From the NCBI GenBank assembly GCA_025996865.1, contig BNTV01000005.1, forward strand, positions 20,845 to 84,844: a stretch of 64,000 nt of DNA, written 5' to 3'. The notes below the pieces were generated by a model, which was not told where the DNA came from, did no database searches, and was given only the letters and a program-made list of their open reading frames with translations. Numbering within the stretch: the first letter of the stretch is position 1; each line of letters begins with the position of its first letter. This stretch comes from Bacteroidia bacterium (lineage in GTDB: Bacteria > Bacteroidota > Bacteroidia > Bacteroidales > Azobacteroidaceae). The position numbers and the translations under genes were made by a program. Shown one piece after another: positions 41,537-50,942 of this stretch.

Positions 41537-43531
41537 TTATTTTTGATATACCCTCACATAATCAATTTCATATTTCAACGGGAAAGCCGCATCATCGGGT
41601 GTTCCGCCGTTTTGTCCGCCAATCGCCAGATTCAGCAACAGGTAATGCGGTTGTTTAAACGGATTGGTATAATTACCAAGCGAACCATTTTGCGTATCTT
41701 TCAATAATGTTTCGTTTAACAATTCATCATCTAAATATAACCGGATGGCTTCTTCGTCCCAATCCATGCGCCAGACATGAAATTTATCCGCCCAATTCGG
41801 GTCTTTGTCCGTAAATTTGGAAAAAGGCACGGTTTGCGTGTCCCATTTACCAACCGAGGGTGTATCCGTTCCCCAAGCCACATTCGCCAAAATATGCGGA
41901 ATATCTTTGATTCGATAATATTCCATAATGTCAATTTCGCCGTTTGAAGGCCAAGGCATGGATTTTCCCAAAGTCCAGATAGCCGGCCATGAACCGGAAG
42001 CGGTAGGTATTTTTGCCCGGACTTCAAAACGTCCGTATAGAAATTCTTTTTTGCCAACCGTTTTAATGGAACTTGCCGAATATTCCGCAAATTTACGATT
42101 TTTTTTCCAATCCCTATTTCCTTCCACATAATTGGGATTGGGTATTTGTTCTTTTTTTCCTTCAATAGTAAGGATGCCGTTGTGAATATTGGCATTGTCG
42201 GACTGATACCATTGCAATTCATTGTTGCGGACAAATCCCTGTTCATACGACCAAAATTCGGGATTGGGTTTGCCTTCGTTGTCAAATTCGTCAGACCAAA
42301 CAAGCGCTCCTAAATCCCCTGAAGGGGACTTTGCTGAGCGGGTATTAGAATTATTCTCGAAAATCTCACTGTCTAAAGCCCCATTTTGGGGGTTTGGGGG
42401 TGAAAAAATACTTAAATCCCATTTATCGAACCATTTCAAAACAGGCAATCCGTTTTCAAACAGAATGGGCAACCAGATATAGCGGGCATCAATCGGTTTT
42501 TTGGGCGTCCAACGGTCGGCCATAAAAATGAAAGCGTCTTTTTTGCCAATTACTTGTTGAATATAAGTGCTTTGCGAATGAAAAGTAAGGTCGGCGTCTG
42601 CACCGACAGCGGGGTTGGGATGTTCCGTCCAAGGCCCCCAGATATTATCGGCTGTGAATAAACGGGCGGCGTTTGGATCCCATCCGGTACAGCCGGAAGT
42701 AATCAGAAAATATCGTCCGTCTTTTTTGAAAATAGCGGGCGCTTCGTTGTGTCCGGCAGGAGCGATGCGGATGTATTTTCCGGAATGGCTGAGATAATCG
42801 CCGGATAATTCCGCCAAGTTCAAAGTCAGATTTTCTTCCGAAGAATAAATATGGTAGGCTTTACCGTCATCATCGACATAAAGCGTCATATCGCGTGACA
42901 TCTGTCCGCCAGCAAAATCGCGGCGGGTAAACATGCCGTCTTCTGTGGCTTTCCTCCATTCGGGCGTCCACCATTTGGGGAAACTTGCAAGTGTAGTAGT
43001 ATCCTTGCGTTGCGTTTCCGTGAGGTTGACAGGCCAAAAGCCTGCATTCGGCCGGTAGGATTTCAGATAGGTGTAAGGGCCGGCCGCTTTATCGCTGACA
43101 GCAATTCCTACTCTTGCCGCTTCATAGCCCTTTCCTTTTAATTCCAAATGAAAATACAGGACAAATTTTTTCGTCTTTGCATTGTAAATCACTTTCGGAC
43201 GTTCCAACACACAACCGGACACGATGTCGGAATTGGGATTATTTTCCACAGGCAATGCTACGCCTTCGTATGTCCAATTGTATAAATCATTGGAAGAATA
43301 GCAGGTTACGCCGACAAAAGCCGCGCTTGACCGTTCGCCTTTGTGTTCGCCGAACCAATAGTATTTTCCTTCGTGATAGAGGATTCCGCCGCCGTGGGCG
43401 TTTACATGAACGCCATTGTTGTCGGGCAAGACAGCGCCGGGATAGATAGCGCTTAAAGATTGCGCAAAAACAGGAACTGAAAATAAGTGCAGGCAAATAA
43501 AGGCTGCAACAAGTAGTTTTATATTTTTCAT
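41537..43531 (-). CDS. GH43-GH16 fusion glycoside hydrolase
   Basis: 664 residues. Signal peptide (to VPVFAQ), then a five-bladed GH43 propeller (about 25-375) opening with VNAHGGGILYHEGKYYWFGE, the pattern of GH43_24/34-type exo-beta-1,3-galactanases, which lack the usual GH43 base Asp at this place. Residues about 377-407 are a low-complexity linker encoded by an inserted palindromic repeat. A GH16 domain (about 408-664) follows, with the catalytic EIDIMEYY (ExDxxE) and the laminarinase/galactanase-like GRFEVRAKIPTASGSWPAIW. The GH16 part has no signal of its own. The fusion would combine endo- and exo-action on a beta-1,3-linked glycan, galactan being the best guess. Both domains look complete. 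Confidence 0.9.
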   Translation of the reverse strand: MKNIKLLVAAFICLHLFSVPVFAQSLSAIYPGAVLPDNNGVHVNAHGGGILYHEGKYYWFGEHKGERSSAAFVGVTCYSSNDLYNWTYEGVALPVENNPNSDIVSGCVLERPKVIYNAKTKKFVLYFHLELKGKGYEAARVGIAVSDKAAGPYTYLKSYRPNAGFWPVNLTETQRKDTTTLASFPKWWTPEWRKATEDGMFTRRDFAGGQMSRDMTLYVDDDGKAYHIYSSEENLTLNLAELSGDYLSHSGKYIRIAPAGHNEAPAIFKKDGRYFLITSGCTGWDPNAARLFTADNIWGPWTEHPNPAVGADADLTFHSQSTYIQQVIGKKDAFIFMADRWTPKKPIDARYIWLPILFENGLPVLKWFDKWDLSIFSPPNPQNGALDSEIFENNSNTRSAKSPSGDLGALVWSDEFDNEGKPNPEFWSYEQGFVRNNELQWYQSDNANIHNGILTIEGKKEQIPNPNYVEGNRDWKKNRKFAEYSASSIKTVGKKEFLYGRFEVRAKIPTASGSWPAIWTLGKSMPWPSNGEIDIMEYYRIKDIPHILANVAWGTDTPSVGKWDTQTVPFSKFTDKDPNWADKFHVWRMDWDEEAIRLYLDDELLNETLLKDTQNGSLGNYTNPFKQPHYLLLNLAIGGQNGGTPDDAAFPLKYEIDYVRVYQK
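42311..42402. repeat. Palindromic repeat unit, family B, inside the GH43-GH16 gene
   Basis: Two related arms in inverted orientation (42311-42342 with CCCCTGAAGGGGACTT; 42367-42402 with TAAAGCCCC and GGGGGTTTGGGGGT) flank 24 nt. The right arm matches, in reverse complement, the element at 63946-63985. It is translated in frame as the linker between the two enzyme domains. Confidence 0.75.
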
Positions 43532-43546
43532 CGGTATATTTTTATA

Positions 43547-43613
43547 ATTACGAATTACGAATTACAAATATAGCGCTTTTAATTCGTAATTTGTAATTCG
43601 TAATTCGTAATTG
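43547..43613. repeat. 24-bp perfect inverted repeat between locus genes
   Basis: Arms 43547-43570 and 43590-43613 (AATTACGAATTACG-type sequence) with a 19-nt loop. It fills the gap between the beta-trefoil protein gene and the GH43-GH16 gene. It could reduce readthrough from the SusCD part into the enzyme genes. Confidence 0.75.
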
Positions 43614-43616
43614 AAT

Positions 43617-45350
43617 TTATTTCTTTACCACTTTATGTGTCGAAACTTGACCGTTCACTACAACTTTGATGAGATACAATCCATTGGGATAACCCGACAG
43701 ATTCACGATTTGTGAGCCTCTTTGTATATTATAAGCGGCAAGTGATTGTCCACTAAGCGTGAATAACCGGATGATAGCCGGATTTTCCACTTCTACCGTC
43801 ACGATGTCGCTCGTAAGTGTCGGATAGACTTTTGCGCTGATAGATATATTGCCGATTCCGGTTGTGTTGTTCGTTGTGAATGACCAGGAAATAGCATCCG
43901 GATAAGTCTGTAAAACACCTTCCGCCACCGTTACGGTATAAGTTGTCGATGGTTTCAATGCGCTGTATTCGATAAATAACTTGCTATACAATGTCCATCC
44001 AAATACGTCTGCAACTTTATTGCCGCTATTATCTGCGATGGTAATACCGCTCAGTTCGTCGGAATACGGAATATTTTTGTTGAACAGCACTTCTATGGGG
44101 GTGTTTGCTGCTACGCTTGCACCGCTTGCAGGTGTTTGTGAAAGTATTTTCACGCCATAAGGATTGCTCGCCACCGTAAACGTCCAAGTAATATCGTCAT
44201 CGTAACCGGAAATAACGCCTGCCGGAATATTTACCGTATAGGTAGCTTTGAGCGCCAACGGGTCTTCATGGGTAATGGTCAAGACTTTTCCCGATATAAC
44301 GCCAAGCACGCCTTCCAATGGATTGCCGGTGGCCACATTCGTTATCGTGATGCTGCCCAAATCGCCTTTGGCAGCTATCGGTTTGTTGAAAGTAACCGTG
44401 ATGGCGTCATTGGGCATTGCGCCGGTTGCGCCGTCGGCCGGTACTATCGCCGCAATTTCAACGCTTCCGCCGCCGCTGGTAGGTTCCAATATCCATTCAT
44501 TTTTACTTCCACCGTCTGTGTCGATATAAATATTTTCATCGTTCTGTGGCGCCAAAAATTTTGTAGTGCCGGCAAATCCTAAAGCTTGTATTTTAGTCAG
44601 TCCATCGGCCGTAGAGAGGAGCCATTCGGCTTTCGGATCGGCTGCATTGGTTTCAAAAATAACTGTCCATGCGTTGCTGGCGTGTTGTGTCAGGTACTTT
44701 CCATCCACTGAAATATTGAAATGTTCCGGATCGGATGCGTCTTTATCTATCTTGAAAATCTGACCTTCGCCGGTTTCGCTGATATCCGCGATTTTCAAAG
44801 CATTGTCCACATTGGTCATATATAAACCGGTTGCTACATTTTTGACACGGAATTTTACCGGCTCAAATACCCATTCTATTCCGGCGTGGGTCTTGTCTGT
44901 GTAGCAGCCCATATCTGGCGTAGCCGGGTCTTTGTCCGGCGCCACCCATTTTGAACCTGCATTGGCTACCACTGCAAACCGGGTTTGTCCCTGATCGTCG
45001 GTGGTCAATACCAATTCTGCCAAAGGGTCGGAACTGCTTGTTCCCAAAATGATGTCCCAAGCATTTTTAGAAGAATGGGTTAAAAACTGATTGTTGATTT
45101 CCAGATTGTAACGTTCTGCATTGGATGCGTCTTGCGACAGTTTAAATATCTGGTAGTCGCCTTTGGCATCATACGCATTTACTCTAACGGGATTGCTTGC
45201 ATTATCCGGGTCTATCGTGAGATACAAACCCGAAGATACATTCCGGATGCGGTAGTCCACATCGACCGCCGGATTGTTGGCGGCTTTGGTCGTGCCGCAC
45301 AACAAGCAGCCAACCAACATCATTGCTAATAAGTATATATTCTTCTTCAT
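43617..45350 (-). CDS. T9SS-exported beta-trefoil/Ig-like protein, probable glycan binder
   Basis: 577 residues: signal peptide (to about LCGTTKA), two tandem beta-trefoil-like modules of about 130 residues (YRIRNVSSGLYLTIDPDN ... and FRVKNVATGLYMTNVDN ..., each with an FLTHSSKNAWDII-like centre), two SbsA/Big_5 Ig-like domains (IVPADGATGAMPNDAITVTF; ILSQTPASGASVAANTPIEV) and a C-terminal T9SS sorting domain (AIIRLFTLSGQSLAAYNI ... PNGLYLIKVVV ... KVVKK). It occupies the slot of SusE/F-type surface binders but has no lipobox, so it reaches the surface by type IX secretion instead of as a lipoprotein. Sugar binding is inferred from the trefoil fold and context. It could also be a non-catalytic adhesin. 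Confidence 0.8.
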   Translation of the reverse strand: MKKNIYLLAMMLVGCLLCGTTKAANNPAVDVDYRIRNVSSGLYLTIDPDNASNPVRVNAYDAKGDYQIFKLSQDASNAERYNLEINNQFLTHSSKNAWDIILGTSSSDPLAELVLTTDDQGQTRFAVVANAGSKWVAPDKDPATPDMGCYTDKTHAGIEWVFEPVKFRVKNVATGLYMTNVDNALKIADISETGEGQIFKIDKDASDPEHFNISVDGKYLTQHASNAWTVIFETNAADPKAEWLLSTADGLTKIQALGFAGTTKFLAPQNDENIYIDTDGGSKNEWILEPTSGGGSVEIAAIVPADGATGAMPNDAITVTFNKPIAAKGDLGSITITNVATGNPLEGVLGVISGKVLTITHEDPLALKATYTVNIPAGVISGYDDDITWTFTVASNPYGVKILSQTPASGASVAANTPIEVLFNKNIPYSDELSGITIADNSGNKVADVFGWTLYSKLFIEYSALKPSTTYTVTVAEGVLQTYPDAISWSFTTNNTTGIGNISISAKVYPTLTSDIVTVEVENPAIIRLFTLSGQSLAAYNIQRGSQIVNLSGYPNGLYLIKVVVNGQVSTHKVVKK

Positions 45351-45376
45351 ATTACTTTTTGTTTGAAAATTTAAGA

Positions 45377-47386
45377 TTATTTAAATGCCGGTTCGTTGGC
45401 TCTTGTTGACCAATAGGGATTTTGATAAATCGGGGAAGTTTCGGGTGAAGAACCGTCCTCGCTACTTATCAGGAAATGTTCTGCGGCAATAGGCGACAGA
45501 TAATGCGCCATTTTCCACAAATACCCCCCTTGTTTATACACGTCCGAGTTGGGACTGGCCTCGTAAGGCAAGAGATAAGCGCTCTGGTCGCTGGATGAAA
45601 CATTGTCGCCGGGTTTCAGCCCGTCATACCAGTTTTTCATGGGTCCCCATAATTTAAATCCTTCGATATGGTAAGGATTGTTCACGAGTTGGTCTAAAGC
45701 TCTCCAACGACGGAGGTCTGCCATGCGCAATCCTTCCGCCATGAGTTCCATGCGGCGTTCGCGGCGAATGTTGTACAAAGTTTTGTCAATCAGCTGCCGG
45801 CCTGAAAAAGCAGCCCAATCGTCGTTCACTTCCAATCCAACGACTGTCTTGTTGATTGTATTTGCTTCGATGTCGGCAAAAGTCACTGTTGCATTGTTGG
45901 CGCGACTACGGATTTTTGCCCAATAATTTCTTGCATCTGCATCTAAACTTCCGTTTTTCTCATAGCTTGCCTCAATGTAGTTGAGATAAGCCTCCACAGC
46001 GCGGAACACGATGCTGCCGGTGTAACAACCGCCATTGTCCGTATATTGTTCCTGACTGAAATTGATACCTTTGCGAATCGTGTAGCCGGTGGAGTAACCT
46101 CTTTCGGCATTCCCTTCCGTAATATCGGGATACGGTTCTTTCGGAATGGCGCGTTCGGGAACATTACCCGGCTGGAAATAATTCAGTTGCCCCGGTAATT
46201 TGAGGAATATCTGCAAGCGAAGATCCCGGTCTTTTACTACATCAGCCAGATAATCATCGCCTTTATACGCGCTGCCTGCCGCATAAATCGGGGTACCGTC
46301 TTTCATCGGAAAATTATCTACATAACCACGGGTAAGTCCCCTTTGCTGGCAACCGGCTTGTGTATAAATAGGCACATTGTGTGTAATACCCAAGCCTTTG
46401 TCGTACTGACGCCAAAGGATAATTTCGGGATATTGAGCCATATTTACCGCACCAAACATTTCCAAATAGGGATTACTTTGTCCCGTTGCCTGCGGCACAA
46501 TGCCGGTGTTGTTCGTAAGCGGCGTATTGTCAGCTACTTGTTTGGCTGCCGACATAGCTTCTCCTAAGAAATAAGCGACTTCGGTATCAATATTAACGCT
46601 GTAATTGGCATTATAGTCTTTCTCTGCACCCGGCCAATCTTGGCCACCCGGTACGAACGCGGTTCCTTTGAAATATTTTTCCCAGGTACCTTCAAACAAT
46701 GCTACGCGCGATTTAAAAAGTAAAGCTGCTTTCTTTGAAACCCGTGTTGATGCTACATTATCGTTCATCAGTTCGATGGCTTTGTCTAAATCCGAAAGAA
46801 TAAACCGAGCCACTTCATTGCGGGGGCTGCGTTTACTGTTTTCAATCAATATGGCCAAATCGTCTGACAATGGTTCGGTAATGATTGGATAGTCGCCTAC
46901 TCGCTGTAAGCGTTTGAAATATTCATAAGCGCGGAAAAAATAGGCTTCGCCGATGTATTGCCTGATATTGGTTGCACTGCCGGTTATTTGTCCTGCCTCA
47001 TATTTGGGAAGAACAAACTTGAAAAAATAGTTCACTTTGTAGATATACGAAAACGACCAATCGCCTCCGCTTTGTCCTACTTTGTAGTTGGCGGGCACCC
47101 ATTGGCTGGAACCGCTGCCTTTGGTTGCCATGTTATCGGTATTGTCATCGATGGCAAATGTACCATAAGAATAAGTGCCGTGCACGTTAAAAATCTGGTC
47201 ATTGGAATCACTACCGGTACGCGGGGCATACAGGTTATTGACGTAGGATTGCAACTGCGCATCGCTGTTGAAATAAGTTTCTGCGGGCAGACTGCTCAGT
47301 GGTGTCTGGTCGAGGTCAACACAACCCGCCATGGTTAGCGTCAAGGCTACTGCGGTTGCCCAATACATTATATTTATCTTTTTCAT
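45377..47386 (-). CDS. SusD-family lipoprotein of the utilisation locus
   Basis: 669 residues: lipoprotein signal (AVALTLTMAGC), then SusD hallmarks: DLDQTPLSSLPAETYFNSDA, a YIGEAYFFRAYEYFKRLQRV helix and the C-terminal LYNIRRERRMELMAEGLRMA-DLRRW motif. It would form the hinged lid over the SusC encoded 20 nt upstream and choose the oligosaccharide. It lies upstream of the trefoil protein gene by 26 nt. Confidence 0.95.
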   Translation of the reverse strand: MKKINIMYWATAVALTLTMAGCVDLDQTPLSSLPAETYFNSDAQLQSYVNNLYAPRTGSDSNDQIFNVHGTYSYGTFAIDDNTDNMATKGSGSSQWVPANYKVGQSGGDWSFSYIYKVNYFFKFVLPKYEAGQITGSATNIRQYIGEAYFFRAYEYFKRLQRVGDYPIITEPLSDDLAILIENSKRSPRNEVARFILSDLDKAIELMNDNVASTRVSKKAALLFKSRVALFEGTWEKYFKGTAFVPGGQDWPGAEKDYNANYSVNIDTEVAYFLGEAMSAAKQVADNTPLTNNTGIVPQATGQSNPYLEMFGAVNMAQYPEIILWRQYDKGLGITHNVPIYTQAGCQQRGLTRGYVDNFPMKDGTPIYAAGSAYKGDDYLADVVKDRDLRLQIFLKLPGQLNYFQPGNVPERAIPKEPYPDITEGNAERGYSTGYTIRKGINFSQEQYTDNGGCYTGSIVFRAVEAYLNYIEASYEKNGSLDADARNYWAKIRSRANNATVTFADIEANTINKTVVGLEVNDDWAAFSGRQLIDKTLYNIRRERRMELMAEGLRMADLRRWRALDQLVNNPYHIEGFKLWGPMKNWYDGLKPGDNVSSSDQSAYLLPYEASPNSDVYKQGGYLWKMAHYLSPIAAEHFLISSEDGSSPETSPIYQNPYWSTRANEPAFK

Positions 47387-47406
47387 ATTATTATAAAATT
47401 AAAGAT

Positions 47407-50400
47407 TTAAAAATTAAGATTTACACCGAAAGAAAGCACTTTTGACAGAGGATAAACACTGCCGTTCCAACCGCCGTCTATCGTTTCGGGGTCGAATGTT
47501 TTCGCCATTTTTGTACCTGTCCACAGATTTTCTCCGGAGAAGAAAATTCTCAACTTTTCTACTTTTACCTTGTTTGTAAGCGAGGAGGGAAGTGTATAGC
47601 CTATTTGTAGATTTTTAAGCCTGATGTAGGAAGCATCCTGCAAGTAGCGCGATTGAACATAATTGTTCTTAGCATTGTTCAGATAGGGTTTGGGAAAATA
47701 GGAATCCGTATTTGCTCCCAGCGGTGAGTTTTCATCGCGAAAATAATCCAGATGAGAAGTGAATCCGGTCGCCCACCAAATACCGCCGTCTTGCCAACTT
47801 GTTCCGTTGCCACCGGAGTTGTTAGAGCCATCAGAACCACCGGCACGAGCGCCCCAGAAAACATAACTGCCCTGCCAATAGTCGCGTTTCATTACGCCTT
47901 GGAAGAAAGCGCGTACATCAATTCCTTTCCAATCTGCCGTCAAGTCAATGCCAAACTGGTAGCGAGGCGTGGTGTTTCCTATCACTTTCAAGTCGCCATG
48001 GTCACCAAGCGTTTTGGCTCCGTTGTCTATCTTACCGTCGCCATTGAGGTCGGCATACATGATGTCTCCGGCGCCCCAATTGGCATTCAATGCACTTTGG
48101 CCGCCATTGGGAAGTGTAGCGAGGTGTGCGTCCATTTCTTCTTTCGTTTTAGCGATGCCAATGGTTTGATATCCCCATATTTGGCCAAGTATTTGACCTT
48201 GGTTATAACTATTAAGGGTTCCGGTCGGGTTGCTGGGATATTTGGTTACTTTAGTTGTATAATCCGACAACACCACCCGTGCTCCGTAATTTAATCCGTT
48301 AGCTAAGCGGTCGTTCCATGCAACCGAAAGTTCAAAACCGCGATCCTGCAATTCGGTATCGTTGGCTTTTTTAGGATCTACACCCAAAACTTTGGGCAGA
48401 TCCGGAGCAGGGCCAAACATGTTGATGGTAGTGCGTTGATAGAGGTCAATGGAAGCCGTTAATCTATTTTTCAATACAGCTATATCTATACCTCCATTGA
48501 TGGTTTGCGCACTTTCCCAAGTCAAGAAAGGATTTTCGACCGTGCCGGGCGAAGTTGTTATGTTGGGCCTCAAACCACCTTGCAGCCACGCACCGGAACC
48601 GGGATATAGTCCAAGATTGGAATAAGAAGGATACCAATTATTGGTGTTTTGATTAGCCAATTGTCCGTAGGATGCACGCAATTTAAACAATCCCACATAT
48701 TCGTTGATGGATTCCATAAAATTTTCCTGTGCTATGTTCCAGCCCAAAGAGAAAGAAGGAGACCATACACCACGATGTCCTGCGCGGTAACGTGATGAAC
48801 CATCGTAGCGAAGATTGGCTTCCAACAAGTATTTGCCGTTAAAATCATAGTTGATACGACCGAAGTATCCGAGCGTTGTCCATCGGTTGTGTTCACCGTT
48901 TACGCTTGGCACCACTGATTTGCCGTTTTCGTCATAGCCATCGGTCAAATCAATTTCCGGCAAATTGGGGTCCATTACGCCTGCACGTTGCAATCCGAAT
49001 TTCACTTGCGACATGGCTTGTTCCTGCATACCGATCATCGCTTTGAAATTATGTTTTTGATTCAGCGAGAAGCTATATTCGGAATAAGCGTTAATTCCGA
49101 GCAGGTCGTCTTTTAGTTCTTCTTCGTGCACATTCGATGATTTACTCCAAGCCATCGGCGAATTGTTCATGTCGTAGCGATAAGTTACAAATTTATCCCA
49201 ATGGCGATTGTAATTCTTGATAGAATAGTTGACTTCCACATTTGTTCTCCAATTTTTGATGGGTTCCAATGTTAAAGTTGCCTGTTGGTAAGTGTTATCC
49301 GTTGTTGCACGGTCGTTACCCGAATCGCGCAAGTTGAGTGCATGACGTTGGAAGAGATTGCCGTTTGGGTCGTACATAGGCAACATAGCCCATGCGTGCC
49401 GTCCGATATCCGTATATAGACTGTTGGTCAGTGCGGCAGGGCGTTCGTAGGTGTTGCGCACGAAACGGTTGCTGTATCCTAATTTTGCCCAATCATACAG
49501 TTGATAACTTACCCGTACATTGGTCGAGAAACGGTCGTATTGGTCTTGGTTGAAAACCATCAAACCGTTTTGGTCAAGATAGTTGAGCGAACCGAAGAAA
49601 GTCAGTTTGTCGTTTCCTCCGCTGATGCTGAGGTTGTGTTCCTGAGAGGCAGCCGTCGAACGGTAAATTTCCTTGTAATAATTCCGGTTGTCAATACCAC
49701 CGATCTTTTTAGAATAACCCGGCACCGTACTTGTCGGGTCGAAACCTTCTTCCCATTGTCCTGTATTTCCATTCTCATAAATGGGAGACGTAATAACGCC
49801 ATCTTGATAATCTTTAATCGCTTGCACCCAAGATTCATTAAAGTGAGGAGCTTCACCACCGTTGGCAAGCGTCTCGTTGAAATAGAGCGCAAGGGTATAA
49901 GAATCCATCGGTGTGGGCATCAATACCGGCGAATTGTAGCGGAAATTGTTGCTGTAATTCACTCGTGTTTTGCCGGCTTTACCACTTTTAGTAGTAATAA
50001 GAATAACACCGAATGAGGCTTTTGCCCCGTAAATAGAGGAAGCTGCCGCATCTTTCAATATCGACATTGTTTCAATATCAGCGGGGTTAATCGCGTTGAT
50101 ATCGCCTTCCGCACCGTCTATCAACACAAGGGGGTCACTCTTGTTTGCGCTGTCAAGCGTACCCTTTCCACGAACCCTGATAGTGGCAGTCGCATCAAGA
50201 CTTCCGCTGTTTTGCGAAATCGTCATACCCGGAACAAGGCCTTGCAAGGCTTGCGTAACACTTACCACCGGACGGTCGGCTATGTCTTTTGCCGTAGCAA
50301 TACCAATAGCTCCGGTAAGGTTTACCTTTTTCTGTGTACCAAAACCGACAACGACCACTTCATTCAGCGTTTGGGTATCTTCTTTCAGAATGATACTCAA

Positions 50401-50724
50401 ATTCGTTTGACTGCCTACGGCTATTTCCTGAGAAATAAAACCGAGATAGGTAATTTGAAGCGTAGCGGCATTGGAAACATTCAGGCTAAAGCGACCGGCT
50501 ACATCCGTTACCGTACCATTACCGGCGCCTTTTTCCGAAACACCGGCGCCAATAAGAGGTTCGCCGTTCACATCGGTTACCGTCCCTGTAACCGAACGTT
50601 GCTGCGCAAATACGTTGTTCATCACTGTCATCAGAAAGAACAGACAACAGATACTAATTAACCTGTGACTTCTTCCTGTTTTTCTCTCTGTTTTTGAGAG
50701 TGGAGTACTTTTTTTGTTTCTCAT
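47407..50724 (-). CDS. SusC-family transporter of the utilisation locus
   Basis: 1105 residues. A basic n-region and signal (ICCLFFLMTVMNNVFAQ), carboxypeptidase-regulatory-like domain (about 45-115, GTVTDVNGEPLIGAGVS), plug (NEVVVVGFGTQKKVNLTGAI, SILKDAAASSIYGAKASFGV) and a barrel ending in NLNF. There is no STN domain, so it is not itself a sigma-signalling receptor; control comes from the divergent hybrid sensor. It is first in the operon and imports the oligosaccharides cut at the surface. Confidence 0.96.
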   Translation of the reverse strand: MRNKKSTPLSKTERKTGRSHRLISICCLFFLMTVMNNVFAQQRSVTGTVTDVNGEPLIGAGVSEKGAGNGTVTDVAGRFSLNVSNAATLQITYLGFISQEIAVGSQTNLSIILKEDTQTLNEVVVVGFGTQKKVNLTGAIGIATAKDIADRPVVSVTQALQGLVPGMTISQNSGSLDATATIRVRGKGTLDSANKSDPLVLIDGAEGDINAINPADIETMSILKDAAASSIYGAKASFGVILITTKSGKAGKTRVNYSNNFRYNSPVLMPTPMDSYTLALYFNETLANGGEAPHFNESWVQAIKDYQDGVITSPIYENGNTGQWEEGFDPTSTVPGYSKKIGGIDNRNYYKEIYRSTAASQEHNLSISGGNDKLTFFGSLNYLDQNGLMVFNQDQYDRFSTNVRVSYQLYDWAKLGYSNRFVRNTYERPAALTNSLYTDIGRHAWAMLPMYDPNGNLFQRHALNLRDSGNDRATTDNTYQQATLTLEPIKNWRTNVEVNYSIKNYNRHWDKFVTYRYDMNNSPMAWSKSSNVHEEELKDDLLGINAYSEYSFSLNQKHNFKAMIGMQEQAMSQVKFGLQRAGVMDPNLPEIDLTDGYDENGKSVVPSVNGEHNRWTTLGYFGRINYDFNGKYLLEANLRYDGSSRYRAGHRGVWSPSFSLGWNIAQENFMESINEYVGLFKLRASYGQLANQNTNNWYPSYSNLGLYPGSGAWLQGGLRPNITTSPGTVENPFLTWESAQTINGGIDIAVLKNRLTASIDLYQRTTINMFGPAPDLPKVLGVDPKKANDTELQDRGFELSVAWNDRLANGLNYGARVVLSDYTTKVTKYPSNPTGTLNSYNQGQILGQIWGYQTIGIAKTKEEMDAHLATLPNGGQSALNANWGAGDIMYADLNGDGKIDNGAKTLGDHGDLKVIGNTTPRYQFGIDLTADWKGIDVRAFFQGVMKRDYWQGSYVFWGARAGGSDGSNNSGGNGTSWQDGGIWWATGFTSHLDYFRDENSPLGANTDSYFPKPYLNNAKNNYVQSRYLQDASYIRLKNLQIGYTLPSSLTNKVKVEKLRIFFSGENLWTGTKMAKTFDPETIDGGWNGSVYPLSKVLSFGVNLNF

Positions 50725-50772
50725 ATTGATTAAAATTTAAAGTAAATATTTTTTTGAGATTTAAATGATACG

Positions 50773-50780
50773 CAAATGTA
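50773..50780 (-). promoter_or_regulatory. -7 element of the SusC operon
   Basis: TACATTTG on the minus strand, 49 nt upstream of the SusC start at 50724; the nearest TTTG (50797-50800) is 16 nt away, shorter than the usual 19-20. The region between the divergent genes should also hold the AraC-type binding site. Confidence 0.5.
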
Positions 50781-50889
50781 CGGACGTTTATCCTGACAAA
50801 CAGGGGGTAAATGAGGCGTTTTTAATGTGTAAATCGGTCAATATGCAGGGTAAAATCGTCATGAACGATTTAATCGGGAATTTTTATTG

Positions 50890-50897
50890 TATTTTTG
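50890..50897 (+). promoter_or_regulatory. -7 element of the hybrid sensor gene
   Basis: TATTTTTG, 46 nt upstream of the ATG at 50943. It overlaps the TTG at 50895, which therefore cannot be the translation start. No good -33 box. Confidence 0.5.
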
Positions 50898-50942
50898 TTT
50901 TCAAATTTGGATACAAAAAGCGTTTCGGGTATGTTAATGTGT

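Noticed and set aside
50895-50942. TTG start for the hybrid sensor
   Set aside because: It overlaps a -7 element; the ATGs at 50931-50943 lead straight into a signal anchor.
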